From Clostridiales bacterium (GTDB taxonomy: Bacteria > Bacillota > Clostridia > Christensenellales > CAG-917), in contig CP091734.1 of the NCBI GenBank assembly GCA_022009995.1, forward strand, positions 558,001 to 622,000: 64,000 nucleotides of DNA, read 5' to 3'. Of the stretch, positions 47,553 to 57,235 are shown piece by piece (the stretch's first letter is position 1; each line of letters starts with the position of its first letter). The position numbers and the translations under genes are program-made. The notes under the pieces were generated by a model, which ran no database searches, had not been told where the DNA came from, and worked only from the letters and a program-made list of their open reading frames with translations.

Positions 47553-47894
47553 ATGCAAAAGGAATATAAGTTAAAAAAAGCGCGCGTCTTTCAACTACAT
47601 TTACAGGAAAGGCACGGTTTTTTCAAACGACGATTTCGTTTTGTACACAGTAAAGACGAAAGGGCGCTCAAAGTCGGATTTTCGGTTTCGAAAAAGGTCG
47701 GCGGCAGCGTCCAGCGCAACAGGGTAAAACGACAGATGCGCGAAAGCGTCCGTCTTATGATACCCGAGATAACCCCCGGGTACAACATAATATTCGTGGC
47801 GAGAAGCACAGTCTACGGCAAGAAAAGCAGCGTCATTGCCGATTCGATGAGGTCGCTCCTCAAAAAGGCCGGACTTTTGGGCCATTCCTTATGA
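47553..47894 (+). CDS. rnpA: Ribonuclease P protein component (two compensating frame breaks)
   Basis: Protein subunit of RNase P, about 113 residues. The frame looks open, but residues about 17-37 as read (QLHLQERHGFFKRRFRFVHS) are nonsense for this family. Shifting one base gives NYIYRKGTVFSNDDFVLYTV, the normal RnpA substrate-binding strand. So there is an extra base near 47602 and a missing G near 47663. Downstream GFSVSKKVGGSVQRNRVKRQ is the RNR signature. Confidence 0.93.
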   Translation: MQKEYKLKKARVFQLHLQERHGFFKRRFRFVHSKDERALKVGFSVSKKVGGSVQRNRVKRQMRESVRLMIPEITPGYNIIFVARSTVYGKKSSVIADSMRSLLKKAGLLGHSL

Positions 47895-48138
47895 TTATGA
47901 AAACGCTCGCCCGTATTTTAATTGGATTTTACAAACGTTTTATTTCGATAAATCTTACGCGGCCGTGCATATACGTGCCGACGTGTTCGATTTATACCCT
48001 GACCGCAATTGAAAAACACGGATTCTTTAAGGATGCGTAATGGGTGCGAAAAGGATACTTCGATGCACCCCTTTCCACGAGGGCGGCTACGACCCCGTGG
48101 CAGAAAACTATAAAGGAAACGCAAAATGGTTAGTATAA
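47891..48138 (+). CDS. yidD: Membrane protein insertion efficiency factor YidD (frame broken)
   Basis: About 82 residues. Family signature: an amphipathic start (KTLARILIGFYKRFIS), CIYVPTCSIYTLTAIEKHG, then, after one missing G near 48033, CVMGAKRILRCTPFHEGGYD and ending AKWLV. The Cys residues and the HxGGYDP pattern are diagnostic. It overlaps the rnpA stop by ATGA and the yidC start. Confidence 0.9.
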
Positions 48139-49267
48139 TGGAGATGGGCCTTGCGGCGAACAAAATTGCCGAAGGCGTAATGTGGCTTATCGACGCGCTG
48201 AACAAGGTATCGGTAACTACGGTGTGGCGGTAATCTGCTTCACGCTCATCTTAAAGCTCGCGATGTCGCCCTTCGACGTATGGCAGAAAGTCGTAATGAC
48301 GAAGAACAACCGCGCGATGGAAAGAATGAAGCCGCAACTTGAAAAATTGCAGCAGCAGTACGCCGGAAATAAGGAGTTGTATTCGCAAAAGCAGATGGAA
48401 CTTTACCGCAAGGAAAAGTACAGTATGCTTGGAAGTTGTCTTCCGTCGATAATCTCGCTTGTCATATTCTTCATGGTGTTTTCGGGATTTAACGGCATGG
48501 TAAAGCAATACAACATCAATATGTACAAGGATTTGTCAAGCTCGTACTATTCGACCTACGAAACACAACGCGCCGCGGCATATACGACGGAATACAATCG
48601 TTTAATAAACGACGGAAAGAGCGAAACGGAAGCGGACGAGGCGGCAACCATTGTCGCAAAAGAAACCGCAACGACGGCAGCGCAAAACGCGATCGTAAGC
48701 CTTTTTGACGACAAATACAAAAAAGAAATCAAGTTATGTGGGTAAACAACGTGTTTATGCCCGACAGCTGGAAGAATCCTATCCCGATTACGAAACGTTT
48801 ATCGGCAACGGAATCGGAAAACTCGGCATTGACACCGCTTCTATCGAGCACGGCAACCGTACCGAATACGAAGAAGTCATGAACCCGCTTATCGCGAAGT
48901 ACAATAAGGTCAAGAGAAACGGGAAGAGCGGCAGCCGCTGGAACGGCTTTATGTTATTGCCCATAATCACCGGACTTATCACTTTCGCGTCCACCAAACT
49001 TATGAAACAAACCCAGCCGCCCCAGCCCCCGACGGCTAACGGCAGCGGCAAAGATATGCAAAACGCAATGCAGGCAAATATGAAAATGATGCAGTGGTTT
49101 ATGCCCATTATGCTTGCGGTGTTCGCCCTTTTGTACAGCACGGCGTTCACGGTATATATGGTAATAGCAATCTGTTCAGCACCGTTTTCCAACTTATTTA
49201 CAATGCGTGCGTAAAGGTCAACGACAAGCGAAACGAAGAAAAACGCCTTGAATCGACCTTCAAATAA
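48126..49267 (+). CDS. yidC: Membrane protein insertase YidC/OxaA (four frame breaks)
   Basis: About 381 residues. Inserts proteins into the cytoplasmic membrane. The first transmembrane block is GIGNYGVAVICFTLILKLAM, followed by the coiled cytoplasmic hairpin (RAMERMKPQLEKLQQQYAGN), SCLPSIISLVIFFMVFSGF, an extra Ala/Thr-rich extracellular insert (SETEADEAATIVAKETATTA), WVNNVFMPDSWKNPIPDYE and the last segments MQWFMPIMLAVFALLYSTA and SNLFSTVFQLIYNA. Breaks near 48208, 48736, 48783 and 49170 each repair by one base. I start at the ATG at 48126 (AAAGGA upstream). Confidence 0.92.
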
Positions 49268-49279
49268 TAAGGAGTCCCT

Positions 49280-50131
49280 ATGGAAAAAATCGAAGTCAAA
49301 GCGTCCTCGGTCGAAAAAGCCATCGAGGAAGGCTTGAAAGAACTCGGCATCGAAAGAGAAAACGCCGAAATAGAAGTTTTGCAGGAAGGCGGTCTTTTCA
49401 GCAAGGCGGTCGTAACCGTCCAAAGAAAGGAAACGCCCGCGGACATTGTCATCGACTTTCTGAACGGCTTGTTTGAAAGAATGAATCTTAGATGCTATGC
49501 CGACTGCGAAGTCAAAGACGAAGAAATCGTCGTCAATATCACGGGAAGTGACAGCGGCGTCATTATCGGATACCGCGGCGAAGTGCTTGACGCGATACAG
49601 TATCTTGCGCTCATTCTTGTCAACGAAAGCGGACACAACTTTATCCGCGTGTCGATTAACGCCGAAAACTACCGCGAAAAACGCATCGAAACGCTGGAAT
49701 CCCTTGCAAACCGCCTTGCGTACAAGGCGTACCGCACGGGAAGAAAGGTCGAGCTTGAACCGATGAACCCGTTTGAACGCCGCGTGATCCACACCGCGCT
49801 TCAAAACAGCAAATACGCCACGACCGAATCCGAGGGAGAAGATATGAATCGTCATATCGTCATCGTCCCGAAAGAAGGCGGCGTGCGCGAAGGATACGAA
49901 GAAAGAAACGGCAGACGAAACGACGGCAGACGCAACGACGGCAGACGTAACGACAGAAACAGACGAAGCGACAACCGCGACCGTCGCGGCAACCGCAACG
50001 ATTCTCGTCAGGAATCCGCGCCCGTAAAGCCCGTTGAAGATCCAACGTCGACGGAGTTTAATCTGAAAAAGAACGGACCGCCGAAGTTTAAATCCTTCGG
50101 CTACACCAAGAAACACTTTAAAACGGCATAA
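49280..50131 (+). CDS. jag: RNA-binding protein Jag/KhpB (Jag-N, KH, R3H)
   Basis: A 283-residue RNA-binding regulator linked to cell division and elongation in Bacillota. The Jag-N domain covers about residues 1-52 (VEKAIEEGLKELGIE, GGLFSKAVVTV), the KH domain about 60-135 (SGVIIGYRGEVLDAIQYLAL), and the R3H motif MNPFERRVIHTALQ. An unusual C-terminal tail (about residues 205-245) is Arg/Asn/Asp-rich with RRNDG repeated three times and resembles RGG-type RNA-binding tails. The last codons and TAA lie within repeat A4. Confidence 0.94.
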   Translation: MEKIEVKASSVEKAIEEGLKELGIERENAEIEVLQEGGLFSKAVVTVQRKETPADIVIDFLNGLFERMNLRCYADCEVKDEEIVVNITGSDSGVIIGYRGEVLDAIQYLALILVNESGHNFIRVSINAENYREKRIETLESLANRLAYKAYRTGRKVELEPMNPFERRVIHTALQNSKYATTESEGEDMNRHIVIVPKEGGVREGYEERNGRRNDGRRNDGRRNDRNRRSDNRDRRGNRNDSRQESAPVKPVEDPTSTEFNLKKNGPPKFKSFGYTKKHFKTA

Positions 50132-50245
50132 TTTTGCGACCTTACGGCGTTTTGGCAGAACCGGAAAAATCGTGTACGGTTTAGTACACTGGATTTTTCC
50201 GAACCCGCCAAGAACCCCGTAATCTCATCAAAATTCTGCCGTTTT
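50120..50245 (+). repeat. Family A palindromic element, copy A4
   Basis: Arms AAAACGGCA (50120-50128) and TGCCGTTTT (50237-50245). The core starts TAATTTTGCG, has TGTACG/GTACA at its centre flanked by GGAAAAATC and GATTTTTCC, and ends CATCAAAATTC. It encodes the last residues (KTA) and the stop of jag. Confidence 0.82.
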
Positions 50246-50288
50246 AGGGAAGGGTTTTGGGAGATTGCGACAGGTTGTTCGGACTGAC

Positions 50289-50323
50289 GCCATTATTCTG
50301 CCGTAATGGCAGGATTTTTTTTG
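50289..50323 (+). terminator. Intrinsic terminator between jag and mnmE
   Basis: GCCATTA/TAATGGC around TTCTGCCG, then a run of eight Ts. It lies beyond repeat A4. Confidence 0.75.
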
Positions 50324-50374
50324 GGAAAATACCCGGTATATTTCGGGAAGCAAAAAGGAAAATCAAATCGAAGT

Positions 50375-51697
50375 ATGGACACAATCGTGGCATTGTCAAC
50401 GCCCGCGGGAAAGGGCGGCATAGCGGTAATCAGACTCAGCGGAAACCCGCTGCCGATTGCCCGCGCCGTTTTTGAAACGAAAGCGATAAATGGCGAAATT
50501 AAACCGAACTTTATGTACTTCGGAAAAATTAACGCGAAAGACTTTTCCGACCTTGGATATATGGTTTATTTCAAATCGCCGAAAAGTTACACCGGCGAAG
50601 ACGTCGTGGAGTTTCACGTGCACGGCGGAACAAGGATTGCGGAAGGCGTGATTTCTGCGTGCGTGTCGAAAGGCGCGCGCCTTGCGGAGCGGGGCGAATT
50701 CACCCGTCGCGCGTTTCTGAACGGGAAAATGGATTTGTCCGACGCGGAAGGCGTCATAGATATGATAAACGCCGACAGCGCGGACGCCGTAAAAGCCGCA
50801 TATCGCCTTATGACCGGCAAGTTGTCCAAAGCGGTGAAAGACGTTCAGAACGACCTGAAAACCGTCCTGACGGGGCTTGTCGCGGTACTGGATTATCCCG
50901 AGGAACTGGAAGACGAAACACTGCCGTCGGCGGAAGAAGAACTTGAAAAAATCTTAAAAACCCTTACCGCGCTTCAAAACAGCCGCGCCTACGGCAAAAT
51001 GATAAAAGAAGGCATGGACGTCGCTCTCGTCGGCGACACGAACGTCGGCAAGTCAAGTCTGATGAACGCGATTTTGGGGTACGACCGCGCAATCGTTTCG
51101 TCGATAAAAGGAACGACAAGGGACTTTATCTCGGACAGCTTTGAATTAAGCGGGAAAAAAATCAATCTTTGCGACACCGCGGGAATAAGGGAAAGTAACG
51201 ACGAAATTGAAAAAGAAGGCATTAACCGTTCGATTTCGATAGTTAAAGACGCTCGTTTGGTACTTCGCGTTCTGGACGCAACGCAAGGAAAGCCTGAAAA
51301 CAAGGCGCTTGAAAACGCCCTTTCAGGCAAAAAAGTTGTGGAAGTTTACAACAAAAGCGACCTTATAAACAATGCGAAAAACGAAGGAAACAAGATTTTC
51401 GTCAGTGCGAAAACGGGCGACGGAATCGACGAACTTCTGAAAATCGTCGCAAAATATTTCGATGAAGAAAAGACGTCGGAATCGGAAGTGCTGACGTCCG
51501 AAAGACAACTGTCGTCGGTAACGACGGCAAAAGAAAAGGTCGAAGAAGGGCTTAACGCTCTGAAAGCGGGCGTTACGACCGACTGCGTAATTTCCGTTCT
51601 GACGGAAGGCTACACCGCGCTTGGCGAAATCACGGGCGAAACCGTCAGCGAAAAAATCATCGACGACATATTCGATAAATTCTGCGTGGGTAAATAA
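50375..51697 (+). CDS. mnmE: tRNA modification GTPase MnmE
   Basis: A 440-residue GTPase that works with MnmG to make carboxymethylaminomethyl-uridine at tRNA wobble position 34. N-terminal formyl-THF-binding domain (TIVALSTPAGKGGIAVIRLS, DVVEFHVHGG), G domain inserted in the helical domain (GDTNVGKSSLMNAILG, GTTRD, CDTAG, NKSD), and the C-terminal FCVGK with its essential Cys. Start at 50375 fits the family length; the AAGGAAAA upstream is distant. It overlaps mnmG by one base. Confidence 0.96.
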   Translation: MDTIVALSTPAGKGGIAVIRLSGNPLPIARAVFETKAINGEIKPNFMYFGKINAKDFSDLGYMVYFKSPKSYTGEDVVEFHVHGGTRIAEGVISACVSKGARLAERGEFTRRAFLNGKMDLSDAEGVIDMINADSADAVKAAYRLMTGKLSKAVKDVQNDLKTVLTGLVAVLDYPEELEDETLPSAEEELEKILKTLTALQNSRAYGKMIKEGMDVALVGDTNVGKSSLMNAILGYDRAIVSSIKGTTRDFISDSFELSGKKINLCDTAGIRESNDEIEKEGINRSISIVKDARLVLRVLDATQGKPENKALENALSGKKVVEVYNKSDLINNAKNEGNKIFVSAKTGDGIDELLKIVAKYFDEEKTSESEVLTSERQLSSVTTAKEKVEEGLNALKAGVTTDCVISVLTEGYTALGEITGETVSEKIIDDIFDKFCVGK

Positions 51698-53548
51698 TGA
51701 AAAAGGTTTACGACGTAATTGTAATCGGCGCGGGACACGCCGGCATCGAAGCCGCGCTTGCCGCGGCGCGCATGGGCAAAAGCACCCTTCTTACGACGCT
51801 TGAAAAGGAGGGCATCGCGCTTATGCCGTGCAATCCTGCAATCGGCGGCACGGCGAAAGGTCATCTCGTGCGGGAAGTGGACGCGCTTGGCGGGCAAATG
51901 GGTCTTTCTGCGGACGAGGCGTTGTTGCAGATAAAAATGCTCAACCGCGGAAAAGGTCCCGCCGTATTCAGTCTTCGCGGACAGGCGGACAAGGCGTTGT
52001 ATCACGACGTAATGTTGCGCGTTTTGGAAAATCAGAAAAACCTTGACGTGTTGTACGACGAAACGACAAAAATTCTTGTGAAAGACGGCGTGGCGCACGG
52101 CATAACCACTCTTGAAAACGGCGAAATCGAGGGACGGGCGGTCGTTATCGCGACGGGTGTGTACTTAAACGGGCGCACGATAATCGGCGCGGAAACAAAA
52201 AGCAGCGGCCCCGTCGGGTTCAAAAACGCAACGCACCTTACGGACAACTTGTTAAGTCTCGGCATAGATATCCGCCGTTTCAAAACGGGAACGCCCGCGC
52301 GCATTGCGAAAGACAGCATCGACTACGACGAAATGGAAGTGCAGGAAGGCGAAAGCGATATCGGTACGTTTTCGTTCATGAACGACGGAAATCTTTATTC
52401 TCAGATGCCGTGCTGGCTCACCTATACCAACGAAAACTCACGAAATAATCAGGAAAAACATAAAAAGAAGTCCGCTTTACAACGGCACGATACACGGAAT
52501 CGGCCCGAGATATTGCCCGTCGATTGAAGACAAGGTAATGCGTTTCCCCGACAAAACCCGACACCAGATATTCGTGGAGCCCGAAGGCCGCGACAGTGAT
52601 TTAATGTATATTCAGGGCATGTCGTCAAGTTTGCCGAAAGACGTGCAGGAAGAAATGTACCACTCGATAAAAGGGCTTACGCACGCGCGGTTTATAAGGT
52701 ATGCGTACGCGATAGAATACGACTGCATAAACCCCCTGGAACTTTCGTCGTCGTTGCAGGTAAAAAGGATAAAAGGACTTTATTCCGCCGGGCAAATCAA
52801 CGGTAGCAGCGGATACGAAGAAGCGGCGGCGCAAGGGCTTATGGCGGGCATAAACGCCGCGTTGTACGTCGACGAAAAACCGCCCTTCACCTTAAACCGC
52901 GACGAAGCGTACATAGGCGTGCTTATCGACGACCTTGTCACAAAAGGAACGAACGAGCCGTATCGTATGATGACGGCGCGCGCGGAATATCGTCTGAGGC
53001 TCCGTCAGGACAACGCCGACCTGCGCCTTACCGAAAAAGGATACTCCCTTGGGCTTGCGACGGAAGAAAGGCTCAAAAAAATGCAGGAAAGAAGGGAAGA
53101 AATCGAGCGTATCGTCAGGCTTTCCGAAACCGTCAAAATCAAAAAGGAAAACGGCGGAATATTTGAAAGATACGAGGGTGTGCAGGTTGAAAAAACGATG
53201 CCCGTAAAAGAAGCGTTGAAACACCCCGGCATCACCTTTGACGTATTGAAAGAAGTCACAAACGCGTTTTCGGAGTTTTCAAAAAGCGCGCTGTTTTCGG
53301 CGGAAGTCATGATAAAATACGCGGGATACCTTGAAAAGGAAGACGCCGCGATAAGGGACGCACGACGTTTGGAAGAAAAGATTTTGCCCGAAGATATCGA
53401 CTACAACGCTTTAAGCGGACTGAGAATCGAGGCGCGGCAGAAACTTTCAAAAATCCGTCCCGCGACGCTCGGACAAGCGTCCAGGATTTCGGGAGTGAGC
53501 CCCGCGGATATTACCGTCCTGCTGATTTATCTGAAAACCGCAAAATAA
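51697..53548 (+). CDS. mnmG: tRNA uridine 5-carboxymethylaminomethyl modification enzyme MnmG (frame broken)
   Basis: About 617 residues, FAD partner of MnmE. FAD Rossmann motif DVIVIGAGHAGIEAALAAAR, PCNPAIGGTAKGHLVREVDA, ATGVYLNGRTIIG and the GidA signature GPRYCPSIEDKV. Two bases are missing near 52440 within TNENTHEIIRK; reading through restores the normal sequence to GYEEAAAQGLMAGINAAL and the C-terminal helical domain ending LLIYLKTAK. Confidence 0.95.
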
Positions 53549-53569
53549 TCCTCAAAACATAACACATAA

Positions 53570-53603
53570 AAAAAGCAAGGAAAAAAACCTTGCTTATTTT
53601 TTT
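53570..53603. terminator. Intrinsic terminator after mnmG
   Basis: AAGCAAGG/CCTTGCTT around seven As, then A and seven Ts. It also stands downstream of the convergent CvpA-like gene. Confidence 0.88.
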
Positions 53604-53621
53604 GTATTGTTTTTGTCTTAT

Positions 53622-54365
53622 TTACAGAAGAAGGAACGGGTTGTTTTCATAAAACCATTTCGCAACGGTGCCCGATTCGATATTGTCGATTGCCGCCTGC
53701 GCGCCCGAGCCGATTTTCGCGATCACGAACATTGCGACGAAAACGAGAGCGACGGTGAATGCCGCCGAGAACACAAGCCCGATAATACGGTCGACGCTGC
53801 GGAATCCTTTTTGTTTTTCGACAATCTTTGAAAGAAGTTTTGAAAGAAGCGAAAACAGAATTTCAAGCACGATAATCGACGCGACGAAAACGATAATGGC
53901 GCAAAGGGCTTTCACGATAAGGTTTGCCGCAAACGCCGCAAGGGTAACGCTGCCCGTGAGCGCGCCGCTGAAAAGTTTGACGCAGACGGTTTGCACAAGC
54001 AGTGCGATTTTGAGTTTTGATGAGCCTTCGAACAACGTCGATACGCTTGTCCACGCGCTGCCGCTGACGTTCAGGAAAAGTTCCCCGTCGGAGACCTTTG
54101 CCTTGTAGCCCGCCACGTCGAATTTACTTACGAAAAAGTCGCTGATTTTTGCTTGAAGGTCAACAAACGCGGAAACACCGGCAAGATACCCCGCAAGGAA
54201 TATGCCAAGGCATATCGCCGCGATAAACGCAATGATGCCGCCGATCGTGCCGTTGAGCAATTTTGCAAAGCCTGCAATAATACCCGCGACGATGCCGACC
54301 GCCAGAACCGCCAGAATGACGATATCCGAGACGTTCATGCTCGCAGTACATAAAGCATTCAACAT
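53622..54365 (-). CDS. CvpA-family membrane protein
   Basis: About 247 residues with four or five hydrophobic segments (VILAVLAVGIVAGIIAGFAK; GGIIAFIAAICLGIFLAGYL; LIVKALCAIIVFVASIIVLE; GLVFSAAFTVALVFVAMFVI). The Gly-rich first pair and the RSVDRIIGLVFSA motif before the last segment are typical of CvpA (colicin V production protein relatives). Its extracellular loop is longer than in small CvpA proteins. Function unknown in Bacillota. It is divergent from yyaC. Confidence 0.75.
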   Translation of the reverse strand: MLNALCTASMNVSDIVILAVLAVGIVAGIIAGFAKLLNGTIGGIIAFIAAICLGIFLAGYLAGVSAFVDLQAKISDFFVSKFDVAGYKAKVSDGELFLNVSGSAWTSVSTLFEGSSKLKIALLVQTVCVKLFSGALTGSVTLAAFAANLIVKALCAIIVFVASIIVLEILFSLLSKLLSKIVEKQKGFRSVDRIIGLVFSAAFTVALVFVAMFVIAKIGSGAQAAIDNIESGTVAKWFYENNPFLLL

Positions 54366-54506
54366 ACCATAATCCCTCTTTTTTACGATATTTCTCGATA
54401 TTTATAAATATTATACCAAATTTATTACAGAAATCAAACAATATTTAATAAAAAAACGCGCTTATTTTTGTAAGCCCTGTCAATACTTATGAAAAGGAGA
54501 GAAAAA

Positions 54507-54959
54507 ATGAAACAAGGAACCCCCGTAATTTTGTGCATAGGAAGCGACAAAATCGCCGGCGACAGCGTCGGTCCGATTGTCGGCGATATTTTGAAAAACA
54601 GGCTGAACGCAAGATGTTTCGTATACGGCGCGACGGGAAGAAGCGTCAACGGAAGAAACGTGCAGGACTTTCTGGAACTCATAAAATGCGCGCACCCCGA
54701 AAGCCCCGTAATCGCGGTGGACGCGTGCTTGTCAAAGGAGGCGGAAAAGCCTTTCGTCGCGGTGGTTTCGGGCGGAGTCAACCCCAAAAGGGCGATAACG
54801 GGAATCGAAAATCCCGCGGGCGACGTCGGCGTTCTCGGCGCGGTCGAAAAACCGTCGGACGATCCGCTGAAAACTCTTATGGCGGTATCGTGGGATAAAG
54901 TGCAAAAAACGAGCGTTAAAATTGCGATTGCGTTATATAAAGCGTTGTTTTCCGCGTAA
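54507..54959 (+). CDS. yyaC: Spore protease YyaC family protein
   Basis: A 150-residue member of the YyaC family (DUF1256), structurally related to the germination protease GPR and hydrogenase-maturation peptidases. Signature: VILCIGSDKIAGDSVGPIVG, then VIAVDACLSKEAEKPFVAVV and GGVNPKRAITG. In Bacillus yyaC lies near the origin too. ATG at 54507 preferred because GGAG stands right before it; an upstream in-frame ATG at 54489 overlaps that site. Confidence 0.88.
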   Translation: MKQGTPVILCIGSDKIAGDSVGPIVGDILKNRLNARCFVYGATGRSVNGRNVQDFLELIKCAHPESPVIAVDACLSKEAEKPFVAVVSGGVNPKRAITGIENPAGDVGVLGAVEKPSDDPLKTLMAVSWDKVQKTSVKIAIALYKALFSA

Positions 54960-54990
54960 AAATCAACAAAACCCGAGTTTTTAATTTTAG

Positions 54991-55018
54991 TTGATTTTTA
55001 GGGAGTTTATGTTATAAT
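54991..55018 (+). promoter_or_regulatory. Promoter of ftsH
   Basis: TTGATT at 54991-54996, 16-base spacer, extended -10 TGT plus TATAAT at 55013-55018. Confidence 0.7.
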
Positions 55019-55085
55019 AGTACTAACTTCGTGATAAAGATAAATAATAAGACGTTTTTATTGCGGAAGCGGAGGCTATTACACA

Positions 55086-57184
55086 GTGAAAAAAAGAACA
55101 AAAGGAATAATAATTTTTCTGATTTGTCTTGTGCTTGTCGTGCTTGTCGCGACGATGCTCTCGGACAACGGCGCGGGCGAGATAAGCTACACGTCGCTTG
55201 TCGAAGACATAAAGGCGGGCAAAGTTTCGAATATTCAGATTACCGGCGACTACGTTCTGAAAGTCAGATATAACGACAGCAAGATCGCCGAAAAGAATTT
55301 CCCGAATAAGTACGACGCGTTTTGTTATATTCCCGACAGAAACGTTCAGCAGGTTTACGACATGATCGAAGACTGTCAGGGCAACACGGGTTGGACGTCC
55401 CCCAAGGTTTCGTACGACAATCCCGCGCGCCGCTCGCTTCTTTACAGCTTGCTTTTGCCCATACTGTCGGTTGTGCTTCTCGGCATCGTGATGTACATTA
55501 TTTACCGTCAGAGCCAGGGACAAAACCAGCAGGCGATGAACTTCGGAAAGACCAAAGCCCGCGTTACCCAGTCGGTTAAGGTGCGTTTTTCGGACGTCGC
55601 CGGCGCGGAAGAAGAAAAGGAAGAACTGCAAGAAATCGTGGAATTCCTTAAAAACCCCAAAAAGTTCGTCGATATCGGCGCAAGAATTCCCAAGGGCGTT
55701 TTGCTCGTTGGCCCTCCGGGCACCGGTAAGACGTTGTTTGCAAAAGCGGTCGCAGGCGAGGCGAACGTGCCGTTTTTCAGCATAAGCGGCAGTGACTTTG
55801 TCGAAATGTTCGTCGGCGTCGGCGCGTCTCGTGTGCGCGACTTGTTCGACCAGGCGAAACACAATATGCCGTGTATCGTTTTCATCGACGAAATCGACGC
55901 GGTCGGCAGACAGCGCGGCACGGGCTTGGGCGGCGGTCACGACGAGCGCGAACAAACGCTCAACCAGTTGCTTGTCCAGATGGACGGCTTTGAAAAGAAC
56001 GACGGCATTATCGTTATGGCGGCAACCAACCGCGCGGACATTCTCGATCCCGCATTGTTGCGCCCCGGCCGTTTCGACCGTCAGATTTACGTACAGGTCC
56101 CCGACGTTCGCGGCAGGGAAGAAATATTCAAGGTTCACGCAAGGAACAAACCCCTTGCCCCCGACATCGATTTCAAAACGCTTGCCCGTCTTACTTCGGG
56201 CTTCACCGGCGCGGACATCGAAAACCTTCTGAACGAGGCGGCAATCCTTTGCGCGCGCGACAACAGAAAGGTCATTACGATGGGCGATATCAACGAGGTA
56301 TCAATAAGGTCATCGCGGGCCCGCAGAAAAAGAGTCGCGTCGTCAGCGAAAGAGACAAGCGCATCACCGCGTATCACGAAAGCGGACACGCAATCGTTGC
56401 GAAACTCCTTAAAAACTGCGACGAAGTCAACGAGGTTTCCATCATACCGCGCGGACAGGCGGCAGGCTATACCATCACCCGTCCCGTGAACGACGACAAC
56501 CACGTTACCCGCGGAAAGTTGATGGACGAAATCGCAATGATGCTTGCGGGACGCGTCGCCGAAGAAATCGTCATCGAAGACATCACGACGGGCGCAAGCA
56601 ACGATATTCAGCGCGCAAGCGCCATCGCAAGAAAGATGGTTACCGAATGGGGTATGAGCCCGCTCGGCACGATATATCTCGGCAATCCAGAGCACGAAGT
56701 GTTTTTGGGACGCGATTTCAATCAACAGGCAATGTCGCCCGAAACCGCCGCGAAAGTCGACGCCGAAATGAAGAGTATCCTCGACGAGTGCTACGACACC
56801 GCAAGGAATATTCTTTCGGAACACAGAGATCTTCTGGACAATATGGTCAAGGTGTTGTTTGCGAAAGAAACCATTTTCCAAAACGAAGTCGATATGCTGT
56901 TTGAAGGTAAAACGCCCGAAGAAATCATTAAAATCAGCAACGAAAAAAGCATGGAAAAAATGAAAGCGGCGGAAGCGTCGAAGACGGAAGAAAAATCCGA
57001 CGACAAAACGGAAGTCGGTGCGGACGACAAAACGGCTGCGGACGAAATCAAAAAACTTCACGAAAAGTTGAAGGAAAAGATTGAAAAAATCGAAAACTCC
57101 GCGCCCGCCGAACAAAATAAAACGGACACGTCGGAAAAACCCGAAGACAAGAAAACGGACGAAAAGCCCGACGAAAACAAGTAA
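55086..57184 (+). CDS. ftsH: ATP-dependent zinc metalloprotease FtsH (frame broken)
   Basis: About 700 residues. Two N-terminal transmembrane segments (IIIFLICLVLVVLVATML and LLYSLLLPILSVVLLGIVMY) flank a small outside domain. AAA+ module: Walker A LVGPPGTGKTLFAKAVAGEA, Walker B CIVFIDEIDAVGRQRG, second region of homology RPGRFDRQI. The protease has HESGHAIV (HExxH) and the third ligand Asp in the TTGASNDIQRAS helix. One missing G near 56300 breaks the frame at INEGINKV. A Lys/Glu-rich tail of about 80 residues follows. GTG start after GGAGG. Confidence 0.96.
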
Positions 57185-57194
57185 CGAACCAAAC

Positions 57195-57227
57195 AAAAAC
57201 CGCCGTATGAACGGCGGTTTTCTTTTT
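57195..57227. terminator. Bidirectional intrinsic terminator
   Basis: AAAACCGCCGT/ACGGCGGTTTT around ATGA, T-rich to the right. Shared by ftsH and the converging FAD-reductase operon. Confidence 0.88.
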
Positions 57228-57235
57228 GCAGCAAA

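Noticed and set aside
50120..50245. Integron attC sites
   Set aside because: The imperfect palindrome at gene ends resembles cassette sites, but no integrase is present, the genes are not cassette-like, and the core has no attC-type simple sites that I can see.
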